This document shows positions 22,831 to 34,472 of a DNA stretch of 64,000 nucleotides, one piece after another (the stretch's first letter is position 1; each line of letters opens with the position of its first letter). The DNA comes from Tetragonia tetragonoides (lineage: Eukaryota; Streptophyta; Magnoliopsida; Caryophyllales; Aizoaceae). Location of the stretch: positions 13,146,001-13,210,000 of the forward strand of contig CM076141.1 in assembly GCA_038025085.1 (NCBI GenBank). The letters are read 5' to 3'. The translations under genes were made by a program, and so were the position numbers. Below the pieces are notes generated by a model. That model made no database searches, was not told where the DNA came from, and was given only the letters and a program-made list of their open reading frames with translations.

Positions 22831-25520
22831 CTAATTTAGTTCCTTACCATGTAAGGATTGTGATGGAAATCCATTCTCTTGTTGGCCATAGCCCACCATC
22901 TGAACAATACTTTGCAAGTCCCCCTCACATAGTGAAGATAGCTGTGGAATCAAATTTAAGGAGTATATCAATACCTATTAACATTATAGTGATCATCAAC
23001 ATCTCATAGTTGGTGAAATTTTCCATATAAAGAAAACATATTTATAAGAATAGTACCGACGTTTAGCTTAATAGTTAATACTCTGTATCAATTTAGCTTC
23101 TTCTTTTAAGCTCATAAAAACGAGTGTTAACCCAGTCTAGTTAACCGATATGTAGTATTTTGCTAATCAGAGAGGATCTATATGCGATTTTTGTAGTGGG
23201 CCTATTGGCCTACCCCACAAAATATCATAATTTGATTTTCTCAACCGAATTCTTAGATAAGGATTGCTTATAATTAAATCAACATCATAAAAATAGTAGA
23301 ACACAGAGCTTTAGAATTGATCGCACTCATATTTTCATTATCGTTATAATTAACAATAATTGATATTAGGATAGAATATATGTAGGGGGAAATGATTACC
23401 TGATGGACACCATTAGCAAAACCTTCAATTTGAGGTAATTGCAAGCCATGACTTTGATTGTTTGAGGGGTTTAAATGGTCCATTTGACATGGGGTCATTG
23501 GCCCCCCGGTGGTTAAGTTATTTTGCAAGGGATTTTGATGATGTTGGCCATAAAGGGTTGGTGACAAAGAATCTATTGGGTACATTGGATGCGGCATTGA
23601 GCAATTTGGTTGGATTGCCTGTAATTTGCCCAAACAAAACAACAAAAGAAAAAAAAAAGTTAACTAAAAGAAGTTTTTAAAGTAATCAAAATATTTGTCA
23701 ATGGAAGAAAAATAGGTACAACTTTTTCTTAAAGTAGTGTAAAAAAAAAAAAAAAGAAGTGAACTTACATCTTTTGAGAAAAGGTTTTCCATGTTACAGT
23801 CTAGCCTTGGATTAACAGTGGACAACTTCATGGAAAGGAACTACACATAAACAACACAAAATGATACCCATTTAGTACATGATGATAATATACTTAATTA
23901 AATTGAATATTTAAGTTGATTTAATGATTGATTAGGCTTTAATTTACCTCAACTTGTCTTTGCAATGACTGTACATAGTTTATAATTTCATCAAGCATAA
24001 GTGCTTTTCCAGTTACCTATAATTAATGGAAAAATCAAGGTCAAATGAGTAGAAATTCAAACTTTTATGCCCTGTAAATAAAAATTCAGAAAATCATGGC
24101 CAAAATGAGTAAATTTAGTGAGATTTGATATATAAATACATACCTTATTACAGCCTGGAACAAGATCCTGAAGTAGCTTCATTCTTTCACTAATTTTCTC
24201 TCTTCTAACCTGTTTATGTCAAAAAATTCCATGTTAATCTTAGTTCATTGCTAAGAAACACAATTATTTATCTTAAAAATAAAAACAAAAATAAAAATAA
24301 AATAAATTCTTACTCTTTCAGCAAGACTATGGCTATCAGTAGCTTGACCTCTCCTTGCTCTGACATGAATATAATCCTTAAGAGGTTCAGGATCAGCTTT
24401 TTGGTTTGAATTGCTCTGTTTCTCTCCCCTGTTTTCCTCTGTTCTTAAATCTTCATTTCCACTACTTTCTTCTGATTTGCTTCTTTTCCCATTTGAATCC
24501 TCACCATTTTCATCCACCTATAAAACCAAATTATTTCATGGGTTTAATCAATCAAAACAATAATAAAAACCAATTGAAAAAAAAAAATTGGGACTTTTGT
24601 GTAGGAAATTAACAACATACTCTGTTACAATTTGTGGGCAATGAAGATTGATTTTCCTTTGATTTTCCTTTGGGAGCTGCCTTTCTCTTCCGATTTGGTG
24701 CATTTTCGCCACCCGGGTTTTGGCCCGAAATCGACGCATTGGATAATTCAACTTGATCAAGGCCACAATTCCTAGTTTGTTTTCTCTCAATTGTAGAGTT
24801 TTCAATTGAGTTCTTGTTGTTTTCAGCTTGAGATCCATCTGCCTTAAGTGAAGGACTACTAGAAACTCTTTGTAACTTACCACTCCCACCTAAATTACTA
24901 TTGGATCTATAAGCTAACTCTGTATTATTATTATTTGCACCATATTGACTTGTTCTGCCATTGAAACTCCTACTACCAAACGACGAAAACCTCGTCGCTC
25001 GTGCTGCGAATCCCGGATCACCTGGCATTGCTGGCAAATTGGAGCTCAAAGCAATTGAATTACCCAAAGTTGGAAACTTTTCTTTCACCAGATGATCAAC
25101 ATTTGGCATTCCCATTTTTGGGGGTGAGCTTAATGGTGTACTATAACATGAGTTATTAGTACTACAATTACCACCAACACCACCATTTCCACCATTACCA
25201 CCACCAATGTAAGGCGGTAGAGGAGGTTGTCCATTGGCCGGGATATCGCGGGAGTTGCAAATGCTACCCAACTTGCCAATAAGCTCCTTGATCATGAAAT
25301 TGTCGTTCGACATAGCGGAACCTGAGACACCAGGGGAGGATACCATTGAACTCATAGCAGACTCAAAGTGATCAGTAGTTGTAGTAGGGTGAGGAGAGAG
25401 AAAACAATCAGGTGATTGAGAGGATTGGATTTCCATTGCTGTTGAAAGAGTTTGCCATGTTGACATTGCAGATGAGAATGGATGATCAAATTGGGCATTC
25501 AAGAAGAATTCTTTGTCCAT
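22831..25520 (-). CDS. bHLH transcription factor, group XII (bHLH49/62/78-like), seven exons
   Basis: Minus-strand exons are 25520-24621, 24517-24314, 24209-24144, 24016-23948, 23840-23769, 23618-23400 and 22941-22831. All are bounded by GT-AG, all introns are phase 0, and they join to 546 residues. The long N-terminal exon is low-complexity (Ser/Asn/Gly-rich). A KRK-rich stretch (around residue 280) may be a nuclear signal. The bHLH domain spans about residues 358-412: the basic region [15 protein letters not shown] has the His-Glu-Arg triad that reads G-box/E-box CACGTG-type sites. It is followed by helix 1 ([14 protein letters not shown]) and helix 2 ([26 protein letters not shown]). The end [10 protein letters not shown] is typical of this subgroup, whose members regulate cell elongation and growth with HLH partners. 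Slightly longer than Arabidopsis relatives (about 450-500). The exact orthologue is not resolved. Confidence 0.95.
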
Positions 25521-25855
25521 GATGAATTCTTTGAATTTGAGAAATTTAATTAGAAGTGGAAATAATTAAAATTGGAGAGGAATTTGGTTTACCCAATTGA
25601 GAGTTATTGCTAAAAAGAGCTTACATTTGAGTGTAGATTAAGTACAAAGATTGTGAAAACAGGGTAGTTAGGTAAAAACAGAGGAAAACAGGGGAAATTG
25701 GGGAGTATGATTAGAGTGTATGATGATGACTTAGTTGTGGTGGTTGGAGAGAGAGAAAAAAAAAAGAGTATCAAATTTTAGAGAAAGTGGAGAGTTGAAA
25801 GCCAAAGGGGAGAAAAAGGGGGAAGGTGTTTGGGTGAGATGTATGCAATTATATA
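25521..25855 (-). promoter_or_regulatory. Leader and candidate TATA box of the bHLH gene
   Basis: On the minus strand a TATATAAT lies at 25855-25848, about 330 bases before the ATG at 25520. The intervening leader is rich in CT on the minus strand, as many plant leaders are. Transcription start is inferred, not shown. Confidence 0.45.
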
Positions 25856-26489
25856 GCAAATTAAAAAAACACTGTTAATATTACAAATACAGATATTTAA
25901 TAAAAAATAAATAAATTCTAAAACACAAAACACTAACATTTGTTTATGATTAGTGTTTTTCTTTTTCTTTTTTTCTTTTTTTTGGGGGTTCTTAAGAGAA
26001 GGTGAAAGGGACTGTTTGACCTGGATAATAAAAACAGACAGTAGCTCACTGACCCTCCACTTTAATTTTATTTTTTATTATTATTTTTTTTAAAATTTTT
26101 TTTTTTTGCGTTTCCGTAAAAGGCGGGAGAAGGTGGGGAGTTTGGAGGTGGTATTGGGTATATGCCGGGCCTTGAACGTCAAAGTAAAATCCAGAAAAAA
26201 ATGGTGTAAAGTAAAGTAATATTTGGATTTTGGATTTTGGATTTTGGATTTTTTTGGGTGTCATAGAAAAAAGAAACCACCAGCTTGTTCTTTGTTCCAG
26301 CATCATCAGAGCCTGGAGATACTAGAAGGTACAAGATGAGTTTGGTAAGAAAGTCCTATGCTCTAATCTGTCCAACACGGTTACCTTGCTGTTTTTGGTA
26401 ACTCTAATACTTGGCATTTGACTTTTTGGCTAATGGTAATACCAAATAACCACATTATTTAGTGTTTTTGGAGTGTTGGACTTATTTAG
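25856..26489. other. Upstream region of the bHLH gene
   Basis: Non-coding, with A/T homopolymers and a short (ATTTTGG)n tract near 26222-26250. No gene supported. Confidence 0.4.
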
Positions 26490-26587
26490 TTTTGAGGGAC
26501 GGAGAAAATTATCATATGAGGATTCGATCCCGGGCTGAAAGCCATGAAAAAGGGAGCTACTCTCATTGAACTAGCGCTCTCATCTTG
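26490..26587 (-). mobile_element. SINE fragment (tRNA-like promoter)
   Basis: On the minus strand GCTAGTTCAATGAGAGTAGC resembles an A box, and GGGATCGAATCCTC about 45 bases on is a good B box. The tail and target-site duplication are not evident, so it is probably truncated. It is not a tRNA gene: the stems do not close. Confidence 0.5.
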
Positions 26588-26704
26588 AGTGAAATATATT
26601 TATTATTACTGCTTCATAGATGTCATTACAATTAAGAGTTTCACGAATAATATTGTTTTCCAAGCTAAGGTGAGACATGTATGTAATTTCTTTTTACATG
26701 TTAT

Positions 26705-26874
26705 TGTTATTTGTTATAATTCCGTGAGGATTACCTCTTTGTTATTAACAATATATATCGAGTGTTTATAGAAGGGAAGCTGGGCCTTAGCCCTAATTAC
26801 AAACCTAAGGGTCTGACTATACATAAGCCTAATATGAATAACTAAATATTTACATATTTCAGTATATTCTATCA
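26705..26874 (-). repeat. 3' LTR of the copia element
   Basis: 170 bp, pairs with 31641-31810. The adjoining bases (26875 on) read in minus as a G-rich purine tract (GCGGGGGTG), the plus-strand primer. Confidence 0.94.
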
Positions 26875-28365
26875 CACCCCCGCAGTCGGAGCGGGAGGAG
26901 GACGGACGCTCAGGCTAGAGCGAAAGTCAGTAAAAAGAGACGAAGGAAGGCCCTTAGTAAAAATATCTGCATACTGTGAACTGGATGGAACATGAATCAC
27001 ACGAACATGACCAAGAGCGACTTTTTCGCGAACAAAGTGGATGTCGATCTCAATATGTTTGGTACGCTGATGTTGCACCGGGTTAGTGGAGAGGTAGACT
27101 GCACTAACATTGTCACAATATACAAGGGTTGCCCGTGTGACAGGGCAGTGAAGCTCGAGCAATAAGTTGTGTAGCCAACAAGTTTCAGCAACAGCGTTGG
27201 TGACGCCGCGGTATTCCGCCTCGGCGCTGGAGCGGGAGACTGTGCCTTGGCGTATGGAGGACCAAGACAAGAGATTGTCACCAAGGAACACACAGTAGCC
27301 CGAAGTGGAGCGGCGGCTATCCGGACAGGCGGCCCAGTCAGCATCGGTGTAGGCGGTGAGACCAGTGGTGGAGGATCGGTAGAGATGCAGGCCATACTCA
27401 AGGGTGCCATGTATGTACCGCAGGATGCGCTTGAGGGCTTGATGGTGGGGCTCCCGAGGATCATGCATGTAGAGGCAAATCTGTTGGACCCCATAGGAGA
27501 TGTCCGGACGGGTGAAGGTGAGGTATTGCAGGGCACCGGCTAAGCTGCGGCAAAGGGAGGGATCGGCCACAGGAGGACCGTCGGGACCAAGTTTGGACTT
27601 GGTGTCGACGGGAGTGGTGCAGGGTTTACATTCCGCCATGTGGGCACGGTCAAGAACCTCAGTGGTATATTTCTTTTGGGAAAGAAATAGGCTCTCTGCT
27701 GTGCGGGAGGCGGTGATGCCAAGGAAATAGTGGAGAGGTCCAAGGTCGGTCATGGAGAACTCGACACTAAGGGAGGTGATGATGTGGTGAAGAAGGGAAT
27801 CTGAGGAGGCAGTGAGGACGATGTCATCCACATAGAGAAGGATGTAGGCTGTATGTGGGCCGTTTTTGTAGATGAAGAGGGATGTGTTGGACTTGATGTG
27901 GGTAAAACCAAGGCAGGTCATGAACTCGGCAAACCGTTGGCACCAAGCCCGAGGGGCTTGTTTGAGGCCATATAGTGATTTGCGGAGGCGACACACATGG
28001 TCCGGGTGAGGAGGGTCTACAAACCCGGGGGGTTGGTGCATGTAGACAGTTTCCTGTAGGTGACATTGGAGGAAGGCATTTTTGAAATCAAGTTGGTGGA
28101 TGGGCCATGAGTGGGAGAGGGCCAGGCTAAGGACAGTGCGGATGGTGGCTGGTTTGACAACCGGACTGAAAGTTTCATCACAGTCAATCCCGGGACGTTG
28201 AGATTTGCCATTAGCAACCATGCGGGCTTTATGCCGCTCAAGAGTGTCGTCGGAATTGTATTTGTATTTGTAGAGCCACATCGAACGTACCACATTAACC
28301 CCTTTGGGTCGGGGTTCCAAGGTCCAAGTATCATTTTTAATTAAAGCATCAAATTCAGACTGCAT
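26875..28365 (-). CDS. Copia reverse transcriptase and RNase H
   Basis: About 497 residues on the minus strand, ending next to the 3' LTR. The reverse transcriptase part has the conserved WLYKYKYNSDDTLERHKAR start, [20 protein letters not shown] and the active-site YVDD at about residues 178-181. RNase H follows with YTDADWAACPDSRRSTSGY, SSAEAEYRG and the terminal ADIFTKGLP. This domain is intact; it is out of frame with the integrase upstream by a small indel near 28370-28400. Confidence 0.93.
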
Positions 28366-29884
28366 AGCAGCCCGCCAGTTAGGATCCTTGAGTGCCTGGA
28401 CATGAGAGCGAGGGAGGGGGAGGTGGTGGAAGAATGAAGAGTGAAGAATTTCTTGGGTTTGAACATCCCCGATTGACCGCGGGTGGTCATGTTGTGGGTG
28501 GGGGGAGGAGGGGGAGGAGGAGGGGGGAGGGGGGGCGGTGAGTTTGCTGTGTGGGCAGGGGATAACGGGGGGGGAGAGGCGATATGTGGTGGTGAAGGAG
28601 GGGGTGGGGGCTGTTCGGTGGGGGAGGGTCCGCGGGCTGGGCCGCGGGTTGGGGGGGTAAGGAGATTGTGGAGGGGGGAGGGGTCGTTATCAAGGTCGAG
28701 AAAATTATAGGTGTTGGGGGGGGGGGAGGTGGTGAATGTAGAGAAGGGGAAGGTATTTTCATCGAATGTGACATGACGAGATATTATGATTTTTCGTCTA
28801 GCCAAGTCAAGACAACGATATCCCCGATGATTGGCGGGGTACCCTAGGAACACACAGGGAGCCGAGCGTGGGGAGGGTTTATGTGGTGTTGAGGATGAGA
28901 GATTGGGATAGCAGAGGCATCCGAAGACACGTAAGTGAGAGTGGGAAACGGATTTTTTGAATAGACGGGTAAAGGGGATTTCGTTTGAGATGGTGGAAGA
29001 AGGGAGTAGATTAAGGAGGTGGGTGGCCATGCAAAGGGCCTCAACCCAATAGGAGGGAGGTATTTGGGCTTGGAAAAGAAGGGTGCGGATGATGTTGTTG
29101 ATGGTACGGAGCATGCGCTCAGACTTGCCATTTTTTTGGGAAGTGCGAGGACAAGAGAAGCGGATGAGAATGATGTTAGCGGCAAAGAGGTCCTGAAGCG
29201 GCGTGTTGTCAAGTTCCCCCCATGATCACATTGAAAGGCCTTAAGTTCACAATTAAATTGAGTTCTAACATAGGCTCTAAAATGTAAAAATTTTGAGAAG
29301 GCATCACTCTTTCGACGAAGAGGGCAGACCCATAAGAATTGAGAGTAGTGGTCCAAAAAAATGACATAATAGCGGATTCCGCTCACACTGGGGATAGGGG
29401 AGGTCCAAATATCCGAATGAACAATCTCAAAGGGGGAGCTAACAGAATACATAGAAGGGAAAAAGGGAAGTCTAACATGCTTGCCGAGTTGACAAGCATG
29501 ACACAAACTAGATTGTTTATCCTTATTACACTCAATCAAACCATTAGAAATTAAAGTCTGAATAGTAGAATCGCCCGGATGGCCTAAGCAACGGTGCCAA
29601 GTAGGGCGAGTACTGGTGAGGAAGGCGGTGGGATGGCCGGATTTTGTGGTGGTGGAGGTGAGTGGATACCGTTCCCCGTCACTATCACATCGTAGGAGAG
29701 GTGCCCAAGTCTGAAAATCATACACAGAAAAACCATACTCGTCAAAGGCAACAAGACAATGGTTATCCTTAACGAAACGACAGACAGAGACTAGATTTTT
29801 AACAATTTGTGGTGCAACAAGGATATTTTGTAGATGGAGGGGTCGGGAAGGGGAGGGAAGGAGAGAGTAGCCCATACATGTCAC
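28341..29884 (-). pseudogene. Copia integrase, frameshifted
   Basis: Read right to left, the first frame (29884-about 29220) carries the zinc-binding HHCC part (HRCLGHPGD...CHACQLGKH) and the first catalytic Asp (IVHSDIW). A G-run at about 29215-29221 shifts the frame. The second (29114-28341) carries the rest of the core and the C-terminal GKxR-like part (FGCLCYPN, FLGYPANHRGY). A very Pro-rich linker (about 28480-28740) precedes reverse transcriptase. The frameshift could be decay or a homopolymer sequencing error. Confidence 0.85.
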
Positions 29885-30282
29885 AGGAATCGAGGATCGT
29901 CACTAACAGTTACAGAATTATGATGACTATAATTAAAAATTTTACTCAGATTACCTGTTTGGGATGTGAGATGGGCCGTGGCACCAGTGTCCATATACCA
30001 ACCGTTGTCACCTGGATCCTGCAAAGTCAAAGTATTAAATAATTGGGGCAAAGAGGTGGTGGGCTCGGCTGGAGTGGGGCCAAAAGGGGCAGTCTGGACC
30101 AGCTGGGCCGCGGGCTGCGTCTCGGGGCGGGGGCCCAGGAGACCTACACCACCGCTGGTTGCAGCAGGGGCGAGAGCGGCTGGAGGTGCCGTGGAAGGCG
30201 GCGCAGGGAGGGGCTGGGGGACATAGGACCACCTTCCCGGCGGGTACCAGAAAGCCGCGTTGGGCGGCGCGGTGACTGTCGG
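29885..30282 (-). pseudogene. Copia gag-pol junction with aspartic protease motif
   Basis: The minus strand at about 30000-29945 encodes GWYMDTGATAHLTS, the DTGA active site of the copia protease. Stops (for example the TAG after gag at about 30281) and frame changes separate it from gag and integrase. Confidence 0.75.
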
Positions 30283-31310
30283 CTACACGGCCTGCTGTGC
30301 AGTGGTAGCGTTGGTGCCCGTCGAGACCTGTCCGCCTTGCCCATTATCGCCCTTGTGCTTCCCCTTGTGGTTGCGGCTGCCCTTGGGCTGGTGGGTTTTG
30401 GGTGGCTCCGGGGTGTCCGTGATTTGGGGATTAGAGGGAGAGGGTTGGGCGGGTTGGTTTTGTGGGGTTGGGTACGGGTAGGGGTAGTGCGGTTGTTGTT
30501 GGTAAGGGGAGGTCGGGTAGAGGGGGATTTGGTTGGCATGGTAGTAGGCTTGGGGAGGTGGGGTGGGGTGGTGCGTGAAGGAGACGGGGGGAGGGACGAC
30601 CGTGGGGTGAGGGGACGAGGGGTAGGGGTAGGTGGGGTAGGGGTGGGAGTAAAGGACCATGGAGTTGGAGGAATGGTCGGTGTGACGGGGTGGGGTCCGG
30701 GATTGTTTGTCGAGGCGTTGCTCCTCAAGGGTGAGCATAGATCGACATTGGAGAAAGGTTGGGAAGGGCTGATGGTGTTGGATGACATTGGTGATATTTT
30801 CAAATTTGTTGAATAGGCCGTTTATGGTGTCAATCACTAATTGACGTTCAGTGATTGGGCTATCGATACTAGCAAGGAGGTCGGCTATGGATTTGATGTG
30901 GGCAAAATAATCATGAACATTCATGTCACCCATACTTATGTTACTAATTTCATTAGACAATTGAAGGGCACGGGCTTTCTTATTGTCCCTAAAAAGTTGT
31001 TCTAGGGATATCCAAAGATTATGAGCAATGACTTTGGGTTTAAGGATCACTGTAAGTAGGGATTGTGATATGGTGCCATAAATCCATAATTTAACTATAC
31101 CATCAAGTTTTTTCCAGTCATTATCATCATCTCCAGTAGGTTTAGAGGTCCCATCAAGGTTCCCAAGTACAACAAAACTAAGACAATGGGTTTCAAACAG
31201 TTCACGCCAAGCATCATAGTTTAGGGCATTAAGGTCAAGTTGAAGGGGGATATATGTTTTGATGTTGGTTATGCCATAAGCCTGGGGTAGGGGTTGAGGG
31301 CAGCCATGAC
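30283..31310 (-). CDS. Copia gag (UBN2-type)
   Basis: The frame is open on the minus strand from about 31310 to 30283. Gag-like blocks are NYDAWRELFETHCLSF, KLDGIVKLWIYGTIS, NKKARALQLSNEI and MNVHDYFAHIKSIADLL. The Pro/Tyr-rich C-terminal half ends KGDNGQGGQ. No CCHC zinc knuckle is visible. The best ATG (about 31300) is one base out of frame with this block, so the true start is uncertain. Confidence 0.8.
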
Positions 31311-31627
31311 AAACACAAGAAGCAACAACAAAACACGATTAATAAAACAAGGGAGAAAGGACAAGAGAAGAGCGACGGAATTTGCTACCTACACCCGACA
31401 ACAGGCGGGTGTGATGGAGTGAGGGCGCGGGCTGCGCAAGTTGGCAGCGGAAGCGGTTGATGCGGCCCAGGAGCGCGGTCGGCTGTCCGGAGTGGTGGAC
31501 CTGCGCGCGGAGGAAGCTACGGCCGTGAGAGAGAGGGACGGCAGGCTTGCTCGGCGGTCGGCGAGGTCAGGGAGGTGGGCGACCGGTTTTGAGATAGTAG
31601 GGTTAGGGTTAGGGTTTTCAGAGAATT

Positions 31628-31640
31628 TGCTCTGATATCA
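31628..31640 (-). promoter_or_regulatory. Primer-binding site (initiator tRNA-Met type) of the copia element
   Basis: TGATATCAGAGCA on the minus strand lies immediately next to the 5' LTR; it is one base off the common plant TGGTATCAGAGC. Confidence 0.85.
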
Positions 31641-31810
31641 TGTTATCTGGTATAATTCCGTGAGGATTACCTCTTTGTTATTAACAATATATACCGAGTG
31701 TTTATAGAAGGGAAGCTGGGCCTTAGCCCTAGTTACAAACCTAAGGGCCTGACTATACATAAGCCTAATATAAATAACTAAATATTTACATATTTCAATA
31801 TATTCTATCA
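31641..31810 (-). repeat. 5' LTR of the copia element
   Basis: 170 bp; TG...CA on the minus strand, followed by target duplication GTTAT at 31811-31815. Confidence 0.94.
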
Positions 31811-31815
31811 GTTAT

Positions 31816-33388
31816 GACTTTTTTAATGCGATTGTTTAACTTTTTGGGGTAACTTTTTTGGAGTATCAAATAAAGTTGATTGTAAAATTCTAAAGGTTAC
31901 CAAATTTTTATATAAAAGTTAGGATCACTTTTTATCCGATTAGGATGAGCTTTATAACTTTTATAATAAGCCACCCTAGCTAATTTGAGAGAAAGTTACC
32001 CATGTGCCACATCCTAACTCCTAAGTTGTGTCCAATGTAAGAATTACCGATGCGAAAATCTTAGTCTATTAGTGTTAGTTATAACGGTATCTATGAAATA
32101 GGGATAAAAATGTTGCATATACCCGTTGGGTATTACTTCTCTGACCCGCTATTAATAAAGAAAATGACTTGAGCAAATAATTGATGGGTATGAATTGGAA
32201 ACAAATGTTTAGCAGATTAATTAGACATGCATAATGTTATATCATCCAATTTTTCACCCACTAGATACTCATTTCCACTTTTCTTCTTCCATTAATTTTT
32301 TTGGTAATCCAAATTCCTCTCTACTCATGCTTTTCCCCACATTCGAATTTCCTACATAGTGTGTCGTGTTCTCCTTTATTGTTCTTTCATCCGTTTCAAT
32401 ATAACATTGTTTACTAATAATTATCAAAACTATCTATATTGTTTGTCATTGCAACAATCACTCTTAGAGTTGAGTAATGTCATAATTCCAAACATTAATT
32501 AATTAACAAGTACTTAAATTTTAACTTAGCAATGTGTATATCTATGGAGTATACCAAGTGTTATTGTTGGACTTATCATAGTCATATCAACAACTATTAC
32601 TTATTTGTACAATTTTATTTCTCTTTTCATTCATGATTCATTCACACGCAACCGTACTATCCCATCTCAACTCCAAATAATTACAAATCAATTATGAATC
32701 ACTAATTAAATAATGCTTATTGTTTCCCAATTCCCAGTTTGGGCAGCAGCATGTATAATAGAAAACCATTGATGGGAATAGATAATAGAGAGAAATGTAA
32801 ATCTCATAAGCTATGAATTAATTATCGATCAGAGTCAATAATTGCATTAATTCTCCCCCTCTCTCTCCGTTGACCTTGGCCTTTGGTCGGGTCGATATAC
32901 TACTCTTTAGCAAACTTGCTTCGAATTGTGAACTCCAAATTCTACTCAAGACTTGTACTACGTCAATCTAATACGAGTACCATTATGGGCCACTTGATTT
33001 ATTTAGTTACAAATTAAATGACATGACTAATGAAAACATTATGTATGTCTCCTTTTACGTAGAAATGACTCTAGAGCAAGTATTGTACCTGTGAGAGCTT
33101 CACACCAGAAAAAGAGAAGAATTGATAGGATTATGTGAATATAATTTGAGGTTATTTAATTTACAATGTCAAATTATATTATGGTTATACACTTATACTT
33201 GTATATGACGCCATAATAGCAAAAAATATGGTAAAAGTATATATGACCTTATTAGAAAACACCAAATTCTTAACATGTCAATGACTATGGAATGAAGGGA
33301 GTTTACTCTAAAGTTCGTCATAATATTGCTGAATAGTACAAGAATGATATGTATTCATTCCTTGAATTCAAAATAATTTGGCATTTAG
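31816..33388. other. Non-coding AT-rich intergenic DNA
   Basis: No gene or complete element recognised. Confidence 0.4.
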
Positions 33389-33934
33389 GGTGTGTTTTTT
33401 AGGGCCAAAGTGGATTGGACTAAACTGAACTAAATTCAACACCATTGAAATGAAATGAACACCATTGAGGCTCTGTTTGATTCACTTTAATTTTACTTAA
33501 ATTCAATTCAGTTCAGTTCAGTCCAGTCCAGTTCAGTTCAGTTCAGTTCATATGTAACTTTATCACTCATGTAACTTTTTATTCCGAAATAATTTCATGA
33601 TGATAATAATGCCATCGGAAAGATCTCAAAGCATACTTTCAAGAGCTCAATATTGACTATGTTTGGACGAATTTAAATGGTTAACGGTCAAGTTTAAAAA
33701 ATCAATTCAGTTCAGTTCAGTTCAGTTCAGTTCATTTCATTTCAAATCAGTTTTATCCAGGTGAATCAAACGGAGCCTGAATTGAATTGAACCTTACTTT
33801 CTATGTGAGGCAAAATGTATGTTTCTGAACTGAGCACCACTGAACTGAACTGAACTGAACTGAACATCACTTAACTGACACAAAACCACTCCTGAACTAA
33901 ATTAAACTAATCAGATAACTCTAAAAAACGCACC
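33389..33934. mobile_element. MITE carrying a second, nested MITE
   Basis: The outer ends are GGTGTGTTTTTTAGGG (33389) and CTCTAAAAAACGCACC (ending 33934), an inverted pair with two mismatches. Inside sits another element (33469-33777). The outer arms are rich in GAACTGAACTGA repeats in opposite orientations, able to form a long hairpin. Confidence 0.75.
33469..33777. mobile_element. Inner MITE, Harbinger/Tourist-like ends
   Basis: The 17-bp ends GGCTCTGTTTGATTCAC and GTGAATCAAACGGAGCC are inverted repeats with one mismatch. TGA flanks both sides (33466-33468, 33778-33780). The interior has CAGTT/TTCAG pentamer runs (33510-33550, 33705-33735). Confidence 0.75.
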
Positions 33935-34308
33935 GTTAATTACTTTAGGAAATTCGAAACAATTTACTAGAACTCATAACAAGATGTCCACTAATAATCC
34001 CCTTAAAATAATACACTTTAATTAATCAATATACAGTGCAAAGTATAACCATATAATACCATTTGTCCACGAAACAATAAATTGGTCTATTATGGAGGCG
34101 TGATATTTTTTTTTTCTTTTTTAAAAGTAATATTCAAGAGGAGGAGTGTGCCTAGCAACTGCTTCTCCACTCTTTTGCTACTACTAAGGTACTACAAGTC
34201 TACAACTACCCCCCATGTATTGTAATTTATATCCTTCTCCACCCCTTCTCCCCGAAAATAAAATTAAAATGCTTATTTTGCTTCTCAGCGCATCATTAGT
34301 AATATCTT
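33935..34308. other. Non-coding spacer
   Basis: AT-rich, nothing recognised. Confidence 0.35.
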
Positions 34309-34316
34309 GATTTATT

Positions 34317-34464
34317 AAGGGTAATGTTATTTCCACATCCTATAAAACACATTTTCAAGTCATTTTTATTATAAATGGAACATAAAAGAGTTAAGCCTTT
34401 TAATATTGTACCTGGTTCTAGTGTTTTATGATCGGTCAGATCATCGAGCGATAACATTACCCTT
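34317..34464. mobile_element. 148-bp hAT-like MITE
   Basis: Perfect 14-bp inverted ends AAGGGTAATGTTAT / ATAACATTACCCTT. Flanks GATTTATT (34309-34316) and GATTAATT (34465-34472) form an 8-bp duplication with one mismatch, as in the hAT superfamily. Confidence 0.75.
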
Positions 34465-34472
34465 GATTAATT

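Larger units (their letters stand above)
26705..31810 (-). mobile_element. Complete Ty1-copia LTR retrotransposon, 5106 bp
   Basis: Two 170-bp LTRs (26705-26874 and 31641-31810) begin TG and end CA and differ at about seven positions. A 5-bp duplication GTTAT flanks the element (26700-26704, 31811-31815). The primer-binding site adjoins the right (5') LTR and the purine tract adjoins the left (3') LTR. The order on the minus strand is gag, protease, integrase, reverse transcriptase, RNase H, i.e. copia. Short LTRs and the QPPGFVDP...HPDHVCRL reverse transcriptase wording suggest the Ale/Retrofit lineage (tentative). Frameshifts in gag-pol make it non-autonomous now. The interior is clearly more GC-rich than the flanking DNA. 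Confidence 0.96.

Noticed and set aside
28017..28344. Additional frames on both strands over the copia reverse transcriptase
   Set aside because: Shadows of the GC-rich pol; only one frame carries the conserved motifs.
30043..30816. 257-codon Gly/Arg/Val-rich plus-strand frame
   Set aside because: It is antisense to the Pro/Tyr-rich copia gag; composition explains the open frame.
31596..31617. Telomere-like GGGTTAGGGTTAGGG run
   Set aside because: Only about three TTAGGG units inside the copia leader, and the usual plant telomere repeat is TTTAGGG.
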